Shown one piece after another: positions 37,231 to 45,874 of a DNA stretch of 64,000 bases (positions are counted from its first letter, which is position 1; every line of letters begins with the position of its first letter). The translations under genes and the position numbers were made by a program. The DNA is taken from the NCBI RefSeq assembly GCF_003971065.1, contig NZ_RYDV01000001.1:124001-188000 (forward strand), in the 5' to 3' direction. The notes under the pieces were generated by a model. It was given only the letters and a program-made list of their open reading frames with translations, did not search any database and had not been told where the DNA came from. This DNA comes from Candidimonas sp. SYP-B2681. GTDB taxonomy: Bacteria > Pseudomonadota > Gammaproteobacteria > Burkholderiales > Burkholderiaceae_B.

Positions 37231-39080
37231 GCGTCGTTTTGGAGAAAACGGAAAGCAGTATGCTTGGTTACGCTGCACGTGGCCATATTAATGCGGCTAT
37301 GGCTTTGTTGCGTGCTGGTCAAAATGCTAAGGCGGAGCAGCGACTACGACAGGCCATCCGCCTCGAGCCGCAGCATGCCGCTCCGTATATCGAGCTAGGT
37401 CGTATGTTGCGGACTTCTGCTCCTACTGAGGCACTGCGGTGTTACTTAGCGGCTGAAAAGTTGGGGAATGACATGGTGCAACTCGAGTCGTATTGTTTAT
37501 CGCATCCTGACGACGTCCGTCACGTTTCGCCCCAGGCTTTATGTAGTGCTAGTAGACTGGACATTCCAGTGAAGGTATTGTTTGCACGCAATTATTTGGG
37601 CTGTTCTTCTTTAGCAGAGACTGATGCTGTTGAAATGTATCGCCAGCACATCCTACGAAGAACTAACGGTTGTGAGCCACATGCTTTCGGGAAAGCCAGT
37701 GTTGGGGACTACGAGCAGGCATTCGTGGTGTTGATTGAGTCGATAAAAGAATATGGGTTTTTAAGACATTTTGCAATTCCGGTAGATTGCAATGGCAAAA
37801 TACTGAATGGCGCGCATCGTCTCGCTGCCGCCCTCGCCTTGGGATTGAAGACTGTCCCTGTAATAACGTTGCCGGCTCCTTGGGAAGGGCTAGAATGGGG
37901 GCTTGGATGGTTTCTTCATTCTGATTTTGAGCCTAATGAAATAAACGCTTTGTTGCTTGAGTGGTGCGAGCTTCGATCTGACGATGCGCGTCTGCTTCTG
38001 GTAGAGCATGATACTGACAGAATTCCGCAAGATATCATGGCCGCGTTATACGGATCGTTTGAGGTCGCTGGCTGGCGAGCACTCAAGCCTGAACAGAGCT
38101 ACGACCCGAATCTTGCCATCACCTTTGGAAGCTCAATGCGGAGAGACTTCCGCTATGTCGTGTTGGCTGCTGATGATGCTGCCTTGCAACAGTTTACTGA
38201 ACAAGTGGCGGCATGTTGTGATGGTTGTGTCGAGCTCGTTGCAATACCAGCTGAAAAAACATTGAGTTGGTGCGCCAGCCTTCTTGATGAAACGTATGTG
38301 TCCGGACTGCACCCACTGCGTACTGCCGCACTGGATTCGAAGGCGAACGGAGTTGCTAAATGGACTTGGTATGCGGGCAATGATTTTTCTCATTCCCGTG
38401 AGAGAAGTGGTTTGCCGGGCTTCCAAAAGTGGCGAAACCTGAAGCTACTCAAAGATGTGGGTACTCTGATTGATGTAGGTGTGGCTTACGGTACGCCGGA
38501 CTTATATCGGAATCTGGAACCGAGTCATGTTGTTTTAATTGAACCGATCCCGTATTTTAAGACGGAGATAGAGCGTTTGCAGAATAAATTTCCTAGCTCC
38601 CAATATTTCCCGGTAGGGCTTTCTAGTTCGGATGGAACCGCCATTATAAACTATAGGAGAGATGCCCCAATCCTTACATCATTGTTGGAAAGTAGTGCAT
38701 TGCGTAATACCGGGGGTGAAGATATTGAGAACTTGGAAATAGAAATCAAACGGTTGGATTCTCTATTCCATGAAATAGAAAGGTCTTCTGGCGCCGTTTT
38801 ATTAAAAATTGATACGGAAGGCTTTGAGCTGGAGATTTTGAAGGGGTCCGTCGAAAGCTTACAATATATAAAGTATTTGGTAATTGAATTATCGGTTATA
38901 GAGCGTTTCAATGATTCCTATACATGCGAGGAGCTTGTTACTTTCCTGCAAATGCAGAATTTTGTTCTTTATACTTGCCTGTCTGCAAGTGTGGATGATC
39001 AGGGCTTTTGCCGAGTGGTCGATGCAGTTTTTATAAATCGTGATCTTCATCTCGGGTCAGGGAAATTATCCGCGCAATGA
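37227..39080 (+). CDS. TPR / ParB-like / FkbM methyltransferase multidomain protein
   Basis: 617 residues with an unusual layout. Residues about 10-80 are TPR-like (LLRAGQNAKAEQRLRQAIRL). Residues about 150-215 resemble the ParB/sulfiredoxin fold (DCNGKILNGAHRLAAALALG). The C-terminal third (about 400-600) is an FkbM methyltransferase (GTLIDVGVAYGTPDLYRNLE, then LLKIDTEGFELEILKGSVES). FkbM enzymes O-methylate sugars and polyketides. As last gene of the operon it could methylate the completed sugar, or the glycan on a protein held by the TPR part. Confidence 0.82.
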   Translation: MSVVLEKTESSMLGYAARGHINAAMALLRAGQNAKAEQRLRQAIRLEPQHAAPYIELGRMLRTSAPTEALRCYLAAEKLGNDMVQLESYCLSHPDDVRHVSPQALCSASRLDIPVKVLFARNYLGCSSLAETDAVEMYRQHILRRTNGCEPHAFGKASVGDYEQAFVVLIESIKEYGFLRHFAIPVDCNGKILNGAHRLAAALALGLKTVPVITLPAPWEGLEWGLGWFLHSDFEPNEINALLLEWCELRSDDARLLLVEHDTDRIPQDIMAALYGSFEVAGWRALKPEQSYDPNLAITFGSSMRRDFRYVVLAADDAALQQFTEQVAACCDGCVELVAIPAEKTLSWCASLLDETYVSGLHPLRTAALDSKANGVAKWTWYAGNDFSHSRERSGLPGFQKWRNLKLLKDVGTLIDVGVAYGTPDLYRNLEPSHVVLIEPIPYFKTEIERLQNKFPSSQYFPVGLSSSDGTAIINYRRDAPILTSLLESSALRNTGGEDIENLEIEIKRLDSLFHEIERSSGAVLLKIDTEGFELEILKGSVESLQYIKYLVIELSVIERFNDSYTCEELVTFLQMQNFVLYTCLSASVDDQGFCRVVDAVFINRDLHLGSGKLSAQ

Positions 39081-40050
39081 TGTCCCGTTCCCACTCAGCA
39101 TGCATTGGTAGGCATTGCAACTTTTTGTCATAGCCTCGTTGCGTTCGCTAAAGCGGAAAATGACAAAGCCAGTCATGCCAAAGTTGAAATCAAATATCGA
39201 CGGTTAACGGTTCTGCGTCCTGTAGGGAAGAAAAAAAATATCCGCCGCTGATGCTCACGGTGTGCATGCGACTAAAGTGATTCCGCCAGCGCATCGAAAA
39301 AACTGGAATGGAAGTTGATCACCGATCTACCCACTCGCACACGTAAAGAGGCCATTGGAAACTTGACTGGTACGGGATGAGGTGGAAGATCGAACTCTTT
39401 CACAAAATCCTTAAATCCGGCTGCAAGGCAGAGGACTTTAAGCTCAGGACGGCTCAGCGCCTGACCAATATCATTGCGATTTTCTGCGTCGTCAGTTGGC
39501 GTATATCCTGGATGACGATGCTGAACCGAGCGTGCAAGAATTGCCCTGCACGCGCAGCCCTGACACCGGGCGAAATCGGGCTGTTACAACGCATGATCAA
39601 GAAGAAAATTGTGGACGACGGCTTATCTCTCCTGTCCCAGTATTTACCCCAGATCGCAAAATTGGGCGGCTATTTGGCATGAGCTAATGATCCGCCACCG
39701 GGCAACACCGTGATTTGGCGCGGTCTGACGAGATTATCGAATAAATAACGGGGACTTAGCTTGGAAAGAGCGAGCGCAAGGAGTTGTGGGTAATTGAAAG
39801 ATGGGCCGGGCCGTTACGATATTCATATAAATTGTGGGTAATTGCCGCCAGATCGGATGCTTATGGAGAAAGAGAACTGCTCATTGAAATAGCTGCCCAT
39901 CTAAAAAAATACTTGGACGCGTACCTTGATGAGAATTAACCGGGATTGCTAGGCGGTACAAAGCGGCCGTTTGGGTGATTGGGATGTGTTTGATGAGTAA
40001 CACACCGGTGGCGCCGGATAGGGCTCTGTCTCGGCATTGTTGGATACCCA
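39081..40050. other. Gene-poor stretch with IS remnant between FkbM gene and aminotransferase
   Basis: About 970 bases. It contains the degenerate IS4-family remnant at 39175-39744. After it lies a short readable plus-strand frame ending at 39939 (ELWVIERWAGPLRYSYKLWV and so on, about 55 codons). That frame looks like the tail of a lost gene, with no recognisable family and no convincing start. Otherwise nothing was seen. Confidence 0.5.
39175..39744 (+). pseudogene. IS4-family transposase remnant (copy 2)
   Basis: Several frames with stops read HAKVEIKYRRLTVLRPVGKK, EWKLITDLPTRTRKEAIGN and RWKIELFHKILKSGCKAEDF, ending in AKLGGYLA and PPPGNTVIWRG. It belongs to the same transposase family and orientation as the remnant at 30858-31377 but retains more sequence upstream. 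Frameshifts near 39365 and a stop at about 39680 make it non-functional. Confidence 0.82.
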
Positions 40051-41274
40051 TCAGCCTGAGGTGGTAGCGATTGCAGTAGCCACTGAGGCCGATACGTACG
40101 GCTCTATTATGGAGCTTTGGCTGAGTAAGGCTGCTTGGTCAAACGGAGTTGCTGTTGCGTCGCAGATCAGGGACACGATGCGATCCTGAGCGTCCTCTGT
40201 CAGGGTTGCGTACATCGGCAGGCACAGCACATGCCGCGACAGATGTGTGGCATACGGCCATTGTTCAGCAGGCGTATGTGCCGTATCCCGATACATCGGA
40301 AACTCGCTGATCAGGGGATAGAAATAGCGACGGGCATGGATGCCATTTTTACGCAGCTGTTCATATAAGGTGTCCCGGCACAGGGGATACAGCGGCTCGA
40401 TGACAATCGGGAAATAGGCATAGTTGGCTTTGGCCATCTCGTGGTCGGTACTTAGGCGAATGCCGGGGATGCCGGCGAGCCCCTCACTGTAGCGCTCGAA
40501 GCGCTGCCTGCGAGCCTCGATGGCACGGTCCACGTGCTTGAGTTGCAGCAGTCCGAATGCCGCGTTCACTTCGCTCATTTTGCCATTGATACCGGCAGTG
40601 ATGACGCTGGTTTCCCCGGTAAAACCGAAATTCTTCAGGTGATCGATATGCTGCTTGGTGGCCGCATCTGGGCTGACGATGGCGCCGCCTTCAAAGGTAT
40701 TAAAAACCTTGGTAGCGTGAAAGCTCAGTACGCTCAAATTGCCATGTCGCAGGATACCGCCTTCTTCGTCTTCGACGCCAAAGGCGTGGGCGGCGTCGTA
40801 GATAACCTTTAATCCATGCTTGTCGGCTATGGCTTGGATAGCCGTTGTATCGCATGGGATGCCGTAGCAGTGTACCGGCAGGATGGCGGTGGTGCGGTCA
40901 GTGATCGACGCTTCGATCAGTGATGGATCCAGGTTGAAGGTGCCCGGGTTGATATCGACAAAGACCGGAGTCAGCTGATTCCAGAGTAATGCGTGCGAGG
41001 TGGCGACGAAGGAATAGGGCGTGGTGATGACTTCACCTTGGATGTCCAGTGCCTGGAGCGCCGTAAGCAGCGCAATGGTGCCATTGCAAAACAACGAGAT
41101 GTGCTTGACGCCCAGGTAGTCGCACAGCGCCCGCTCCAACTGCTGGTGCATGGGCCCGCCGTTGGTCAGCGTCTTGCTGTCCCAGATCTGCTGCAGGTAC
41201 GGAATGAACTCCTCCAATGGTGGAAGGTAGGGCTGGGTGACGTATATGGGGGGCTCGGGCGGGGGGATTACCAT
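40051..41274 (-). CDS. DegT/DnrJ/EryC1/StrS aminotransferase, VioA-like
   Basis: 407-residue PLP-dependent sugar aminotransferase. The PLP lysine is Lys189 in LSFHATKVFNTFEGGAIV. The upstream DAAHAFG (Asp160) and GTIALLTALQAL blocks are typical of the fold. The FHATK-F-T-EGGA pattern resembles VioA-type enzymes that aminate dTDP-4-keto-6-deoxyglucose at C4. It stands alone on the minus strand beside the acyl-sugar operon and could supply the amino sugar that is later acylated. The donor nucleotide and stereochemistry cannot be told from sequence. Confidence 0.87.
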   Translation of the reverse strand: MVIPPPEPPIYVTQPYLPPLEEFIPYLQQIWDSKTLTNGGPMHQQLERALCDYLGVKHISLFCNGTIALLTALQALDIQGEVITTPYSFVATSHALLWNQLTPVFVDINPGTFNLDPSLIEASITDRTTAILPVHCYGIPCDTTAIQAIADKHGLKVIYDAAHAFGVEDEEGGILRHGNLSVLSFHATKVFNTFEGGAIVSPDAATKQHIDHLKNFGFTGETSVITAGINGKMSEVNAAFGLLQLKHVDRAIEARRQRFERYSEGLAGIPGIRLSTDHEMAKANYAYFPIVIEPLYPLCRDTLYEQLRKNGIHARRYFYPLISEFPMYRDTAHTPAEQWPYATHLSRHVLCLPMYATLTEDAQDRIVSLICDATATPFDQAALLSQSSIIEPYVSASVATAIATTSG

Positions 41275-41607
41275 GGGCTATTGTTGGTTTCGGGGCTGTT
41301 CGAGGTCGAATATGCTTATCTTGCAAAGACTATCAGAACAAGGGGCGGGGCAAAGCGTGGAATAGCACAAGAAGGGGTGGGTAATTCCCTATCCAAGGGC
41401 GCTCTGGGTTTGCCTCGCTTACATTTCATTTATATTTGCTGTGCGTGATTTGGAAAGGTGAGGGTCCGCAGAGGTGCGATCGCCTCAACTAGTGAGAGTG
41501 TCGGAAATTTTGTGTTCGGGTCTATGATTGTCTTAAATGTCAACGCCGGTTTAAAACTGACCCACTGGAGGTGCGGACGAAAACTTGGACTACTTTGGGA
41601 GTAGTTC

Positions 41608-42327
41608 ATGTATTCATACGACGATCGTATCCGTGCCGTTCAACTCTACTTAAAGCTCGGCAGACGAATAGGGGCCACTTTACGCAAGCTGGGATATCCG
41701 ACAAAAAATTCGCTGAAAGCATGGGTCTGGGAATATGAACGCCAGCAAAATCTAAAGCATGGCTACCGGCGAGAGCACTGGCAGTATGACTATGAAGACA
41801 AGCGTCGCGCAGTGGGTCACTATCTGGAGCATGGTCACTGTATGGCGTATACCATTCGAAAACTTGGATATCCATGCTGTGGTACTTTGAGAGACTGGAT
41901 CGATGAGTTACGCCCCGATTTGCGCAGAACCATCGTCGGAAGACGTCTGCCGCGTGTTTATCCGCGTGTTCAGAAACAGGAAGCAGTGATAGCCCTGAAT
42001 ATCCGCAAGGGCACTGGCCTCGAGGTCGCCGAATCGGTTGGTGTAAGTAGGACAACGCTGTATAACTGGAGCTCCGAACTACTTGGCGAAACGCCACCGA
42101 TATCTATGCCGAAAAAGGAGAGTCGGCTGCCTGACGCACAGCGTGATACGCTTTCAAAGGAATTGCAAGAGCTGGAGGAGCGTGTACAAAAGCTTCGTCT
42201 CGAGCATGGCATTCTGAACAAAGCGAACAAACTGTTAGAAAAAAGATCAGGGCATCGACCCTCTCCAGCTGACGAGCAGATAGAAGACGCAGCTGGTCGA
42301 TGCCCTGAGAGCTCATCATCCGCTTGA
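41608..42327 (+). CDS. IS3-family transposase OrfA
   Basis: 239-residue DNA-binding part with two or three helix-turn-helix-like repeats (IGATLRKLGYPTKNSLKAWV, then AYTIRKLGYPCCGTLRDWID). A C-terminal leucine-zipper-like helix follows (ELQELEERVQKLRLEHGIL). It ends in a different frame from orfB. A run of six A and a G (42239-42245) near its end resembles the slippery site used in IS150-like elements. Confidence 0.85.
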   Translation: MYSYDDRIRAVQLYLKLGRRIGATLRKLGYPTKNSLKAWVWEYERQQNLKHGYRREHWQYDYEDKRRAVGHYLEHGHCMAYTIRKLGYPCCGTLRDWIDELRPDLRRTIVGRRLPRVYPRVQKQEAVIALNIRKGTGLEVAESVGVSRTTLYNWSSELLGETPPISMPKKESRLPDAQRDTLSKELQELEERVQKLRLEHGILNKANKLLEKRSGHRPSPADEQIEDAAGRCPESSSSA

Positions 42328-42343
42328 GAAGCTTCTAGGTGAG

Positions 42344-43147
42344 TTGTCCCTCGCTCGCAGTACCTACTTCTACAACCGATTACGCCAGACTCTTCCCGAT
42401 AAATATGAGGAGGTGCGTAGCGCGATCAGCGAAATCTTCCATGGTAACCACGGTTGTTACGTTTGCCGACGCATTGACAGAGCCTTGCGTCGCGATGGTG
42501 TGAGCATCTCAGAGAAAGTGGTACGCCGACTGATGTCTGAAGAGTGTTTGATCGTAAGAACGCCACGTCGCAGACGCTTCACCGCCTACGCCGGAGATCC
42601 GACTCCTGCTGTCGAGAATGTAGTAGACCGAAACTTCCGTGCGGAGGCACTCAATACGAAATGGCTGACCGATCTGACTGAAGTCCATATTCCGGCTGGC
42701 AAGGTCTACATTTCGCCGATCATCGACTGCTTCGACGGGCTGGTGGAGAGCTGGACCATTGGAACTCGACCTGACGCTCAGATGGTCAACACGATGCTAG
42801 ATAAAGCTGTCCAAACTCTTCAACTTGGCGAACATCCCATTATTCATTCCGACCGCGGGGCGCACTACCGATGGCCGGAATGGATCCGCCGTACACACGA
42901 AGCGAAGTTGACACGGTCAATGTCGAGGAAGGACTGTTCACCCGACAATGCGGCCTGTGAGGGATTCTTTGGCCGACTGAAGACCGAATTCATTTATCCT
43001 CGCAATTGGCAGGATGTCGCCCTTGACGACTTTATGTTGCGGATTGATGCCTACATACGCTGGTACAACGAGAGGCGCATCAAGCTATCTTTGGGGCGTC
43101 GCAGCCCTATAGAATATCGCCAGGGCTTGGGGCTGGTAACCACATAA
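42344..43147 (+). CDS. IS3-family transposase OrfB (DDE integrase)
   Basis: 267 residues from TTG, though the frame reads further upstream (QLVDALRAHHPLEKLLGELS), as expected for a product made by frameshifting from orfA. The catalytic residues are visible: Asp in WLTDLTEVHI, Asp in IHSDRGAHYR and Glu in DNAACEGFFGRLKTE. A TAG codon lies in the orfB frame at about 42281, between the slippery run and the main domain, so the fused product may no longer be made. Confidence 0.86.
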   Translation: MSLARSTYFYNRLRQTLPDKYEEVRSAISEIFHGNHGCYVCRRIDRALRRDGVSISEKVVRRLMSEECLIVRTPRRRRFTAYAGDPTPAVENVVDRNFRAEALNTKWLTDLTEVHIPAGKVYISPIIDCFDGLVESWTIGTRPDAQMVNTMLDKAVQTLQLGEHPIIHSDRGAHYRWPEWIRRTHEAKLTRSMSRKDCSPDNAACEGFFGRLKTEFIYPRNWQDVALDDFMLRIDAYIRWYNERRIKLSLGRRSPIEYRQGLGLVTT

Positions 43148-43436
43148 ATCGTCCAAGAAAAGGTCCGCACCTCCGAGTGGGTTAAAAGTAATGGCCATTG
43201 ACAGGTATAGAGCTTAGACATCGCCCAGGCTACCGCAATGGCTAGGCTCGACCCGACCAAAGCAGCAATCAACCCAATGGCAGCCGCGGCCCCTACGGCA
43301 TCTCATTCAAATTGGCACCTTCTCCGTCGCTTATTCTCTCGTTTCAAGGGCCCTCACAAGTTTACAATCTCCATCCTAGGGAAAACCCCAGTTACAACCG
43401 TAAGTTATCGTCTTAGCAAATCCGGAGAAAATTTTC

Positions 43437-45131
43437 ATGAGTTGGCTTGCTCGCCTTACCGTCAGAACCAAACTGACGGGATCCTTCCTGATCGTTGCGC
43501 TTATCGCGGCCCTTATCGGCTTTGTTGGTGTGCGCGCAACGGGCCAGGTCAACAAAATGGCCGACACGATGTACGAGGTCGAACTCCAGGGTCTGCATCA
43601 CGCCGCGACGGCGAATACGCTTCTGATGGGGGCTGGCAGGGCCGCACGAACGGCGCTCATAGCGCAAACGCTTGGCGCTCGCAAGATTGAGCTGACAATA
43701 CTTGCGGATCGCTTCCGGGCGGTCAAAAAAGAGTTAGATGTTCTGGAGCCTTTTTTCTATCAAGAGGAAGGTAAGGCCGTAGTCAAGCGCGCGCGTAGCG
43801 CCATACTCGCCTACGAAGTCGAAATGGGCAAGGTTGTAGAGGTCTTAAAAACGGAAGCGCCAGGCGAAGCGGGGAAGTCAACAGAGGCGTTGCTTGTCGA
43901 TGCCCGCCCCTTAGGCGATGCTGCAGAAGCATTGCTGGTTACTTTGGTAGATCGCAAGGTTCAGAATGCCGAGCGTTTTTCTAATGAGATCGACAGCGTC
44001 TATGCCAGTACGGTGCGATGGCTCGTGGTGTTGACTGTGCTGGGTGCAATCATAGCCATGCTGTTGGGCTTAATTATTACGCGTAGTCTTACGCGTCAGC
44101 TAGGTGCGGAGCCCTCCGAAGTGGCTGCGATTGCCGATTCCATTTCGAAGGGCAATCTAACAAATCGCATCGACGTTTCCCGCGCGACGCCGGGCAGTGT
44201 GATCTCAGCAATGAGCGTCATGCAAGAGGGCTTGCGCAAGCTTGTGGCTTCAGTGCTGGCAAGCAGCGATAACATCGCAACGGGCGCGGGTCAGATCGCC
44301 GCCGGTAACGTGGATCTTTCGCAGCGCACGGAAGAGCAGGCGGCCAATCTGACAGAGACGGCGGCAGCCATGGAGGAGCTTTCCAGCACAGTCCAAAGCA
44401 ATGCCGATGTGGCGCAGCAGGCGGCGCAGCGTGCGGCGGCGGCCAGTGTGGCGGCGGCCAAAGGGGGTGATGTTGTAAATGATGTGGTCACGACGATGGC
44501 AGGCATCAATGATTCGTCCAAGCGTATCGCCGAGATCATTGGTGTCATCGACACGATTGCCTTTCAAACGAATATCTTGGCGCTGAATGCCGCGGTAGAA
44601 GCGGCTCGCGCGGGCGAGCAGGGTCGTGGCTTTGCGGTGGTGGCTTCCGAAGTGCGTAGCCTGGCCCAGAAAAGCGCGCTTGCCGCTAAGGATATCAAGC
44701 TGCTCATTGATGATAGCGTTGCCAAGGTTGTTGTGGGCAGCAAGCTGGTGGATACGGCCGGCGAATCCATGCAGGGTATTGTGGCGCAGGTCAAGCAGGT
44801 TACCGATCTGATCAGTGAAATCAGCGCGGCGACAACTGAACAAACATCGGGCTTGGGTCAAATCAACGATGCGGTGTTGCAGCTTAGCGATGTCACGCAG
44901 CAAAATGCGGCGTTGGTGGAAGAGTCTGCGACAGCGTCCAGTAGCTTGAGCGAGCAGGCAGGCAAACTGGTTGAAATCGTCAGTTACTTCAAGATCGACG
45001 AAAATGATCGCAATGCGATCGCAGTCCCCGTGGCGCCGCCTACGGCAGCAGCGGCGCGAATGCGCCTTGCAGCAAAAGCGCCAGCGCTATCCGCAAGGTC
45101 CTCTAAAGCGGGTGACTGGGAAGAGTTTTAA
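43437..45131 (+). CDS. Methyl-accepting chemotaxis protein (four-helix bundle sensor)
   Basis: Chemoreceptor of 564 residues. TM1 is at about 12-31, a periplasmic helical domain at about 32-190 (4HB_MCP type) and TM2 at about 193-214. HAMP and a signalling domain with the tip [20 protein letters not shown] follow. The C-terminus is GDWEEF, a CheR/CheB-docking pentapeptide like that of the receptor at 1426-2916. GGAG lies about 10 bases before the ATG. A strong hairpin follows the gene. Confidence 0.92.
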   Translation: MSWLARLTVRTKLTGSFLIVALIAALIGFVGVRATGQVNKMADTMYEVELQGLHHAATANTLLMGAGRAARTALIAQTLGARKIELTILADRFRAVKKELDVLEPFFYQEEGKAVVKRARSAILAYEVEMGKVVEVLKTEAPGEAGKSTEALLVDARPLGDAAEALLVTLVDRKVQNAERFSNEIDSVYASTVRWLVVLTVLGAIIAMLLGLIITRSLTRQLGAEPSEVAAIADSISKGNLTNRIDVSRATPGSVISAMSVMQEGLRKLVASVLASSDNIATGAGQIAAGNVDLSQRTEEQAANLTETAAAMEELSSTVQSNADVAQQAAQRAAAASVAAAKGGDVVNDVVTTMAGINDSSKRIAEIIGVIDTIAFQTNILALNAAVEAARAGEQGRGFAVVASEVRSLAQKSALAAKDIKLLIDDSVAKVVVGSKLVDTAGESMQGIVAQVKQVTDLISEISAATTEQTSGLGQINDAVLQLSDVTQQNAALVEESATASSSLSEQAGKLVEIVSYFKIDENDRNAIAVPVAPPTAAAARMRLAAKAPALSARSSKAGDWEEF

Positions 45132-45147
45132 TTATCTTCGTCTAATG

Positions 45148-45175
45148 AAATATCCGGCCCTTCGGCCGGATATTT
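45148..45175 (+). terminator. Hairpin terminator after chemoreceptor
   Basis: Perfect 12-bp stem (AAATATCCGGCC / GGCCGGATATTT) with CTTC loop, 16 bases after the stop codon. The T-run is short, so termination may be partial. Confidence 0.7.
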
Positions 45176-45233
45176 GACTGCCGGCGTTTTTACTAAAAAT
45201 ATAGAAACGGGCCCCGGTGGACCAACTCATGCG

Positions 45234-45573
45234 CTATGCGCCCAGCAGCCGTCTTGCCAGTAGCGACTGCATATCACGACGCCCGTCAGCAATCAGCTCG
45301 ATAATGACTTGCGTGTCTGTCACTCGGTAGATGACGCGGTACGGCTTGAAGAAGGTCTGGCGGTATTCTTTGATGCCAAGGCTGACAAGTTCCTTCGGGT
45401 AGCTTCCGCGCTCCGGATACTTCGATAAGCTATCCACAAGCTCCGTTAACCGTCTAACACGTAGTTGGCGTTGGCCACGTTATCGTAGTCCGAGCTGTAG
45501 TCGTGGATGGACTCCAGGTGTTGCGCTGCACCGCCGGTAAGTAAACTTCGAACTTCGCCGGTGCGCCTGCCAT
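45234..45573 (-). pseudogene. ParE/RelE-type toxin, frameshifted
   Basis: The minus strand starts MAGAPAKFEVYL, shifts frame to TGGAAQHLESIHDYSSDYDN and VANANYVLDG, and shifts again to LTELVDSLSKYPERGSYPKE with the C-terminal VIIELIADGRRDMQSLLARR. Joined, these give a normal ParE-family toxin of about 110 residues. Two single-base deletions break it (near 45537 and near 45449). The ATG overlaps the antitoxin stop (TGATG), the standard toxin-antitoxin layout. Confidence 0.8.
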
Positions 45574-45854
45574 CAGACGGCGGAGCGCTTGGCGCGGAGA
45601 CGGGCGACGACATCGGCGACAGGCTTAACCTTGCCAGCGGCCACATCCTGGTTCCCCATTGCAAGGATCTTCAGTAAGGCTAAGGTCTCTTGAGTCTCTT
45701 CGAACGAAGCAATGTCCTGCAGAACGGCCTTGGCCTCACCGTTTTGGGTGATGACCAGCGGCTCACGCCGCTCAGCAAGTTGAGCCAGAACCTCTGCAGC
45801 ATTAGCCTTGAGGTGGCTGATGGGCTTGACTTGCGATGAATAGCGTATGCGAAG
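45573..45854 (-). pseudogene. Phd/YefM-type antitoxin without a start codon
   Basis: The minus strand reads RIRYSSQVKPISHLKANAAE, then VLAQLAERREPLVITQNGEA and KAVLQDIASFEETQETLALL, an intact Phd-family antitoxin body of about 93 codons. No ATG, GTG or TTG is present at the expected start; the frame simply runs back into the 3' end of the next chemoreceptor gene. The start was probably lost, so the pair is likely dead. Confidence 0.75.
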
Positions 45855-45874
45855 GTCAGACGCGTAGTGGTTTA

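Larger units (their letters stand above)
41558..43184 (+). mobile_element. IS3-family insertion sequence (IS150-like group)
   Basis: About 1627 bp. The left end (TGACCCACTGGAGGTGCGGA) and the reverse complement of the right end (TAACCCACTCGGAGGTGCGG) form an imperfect inverted repeat of about 33 bp. Both continue to CTTGGAC. Inside lie orfA and orfB of an IS3-family transposase. I saw no clean target duplication. Confidence 0.88.
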
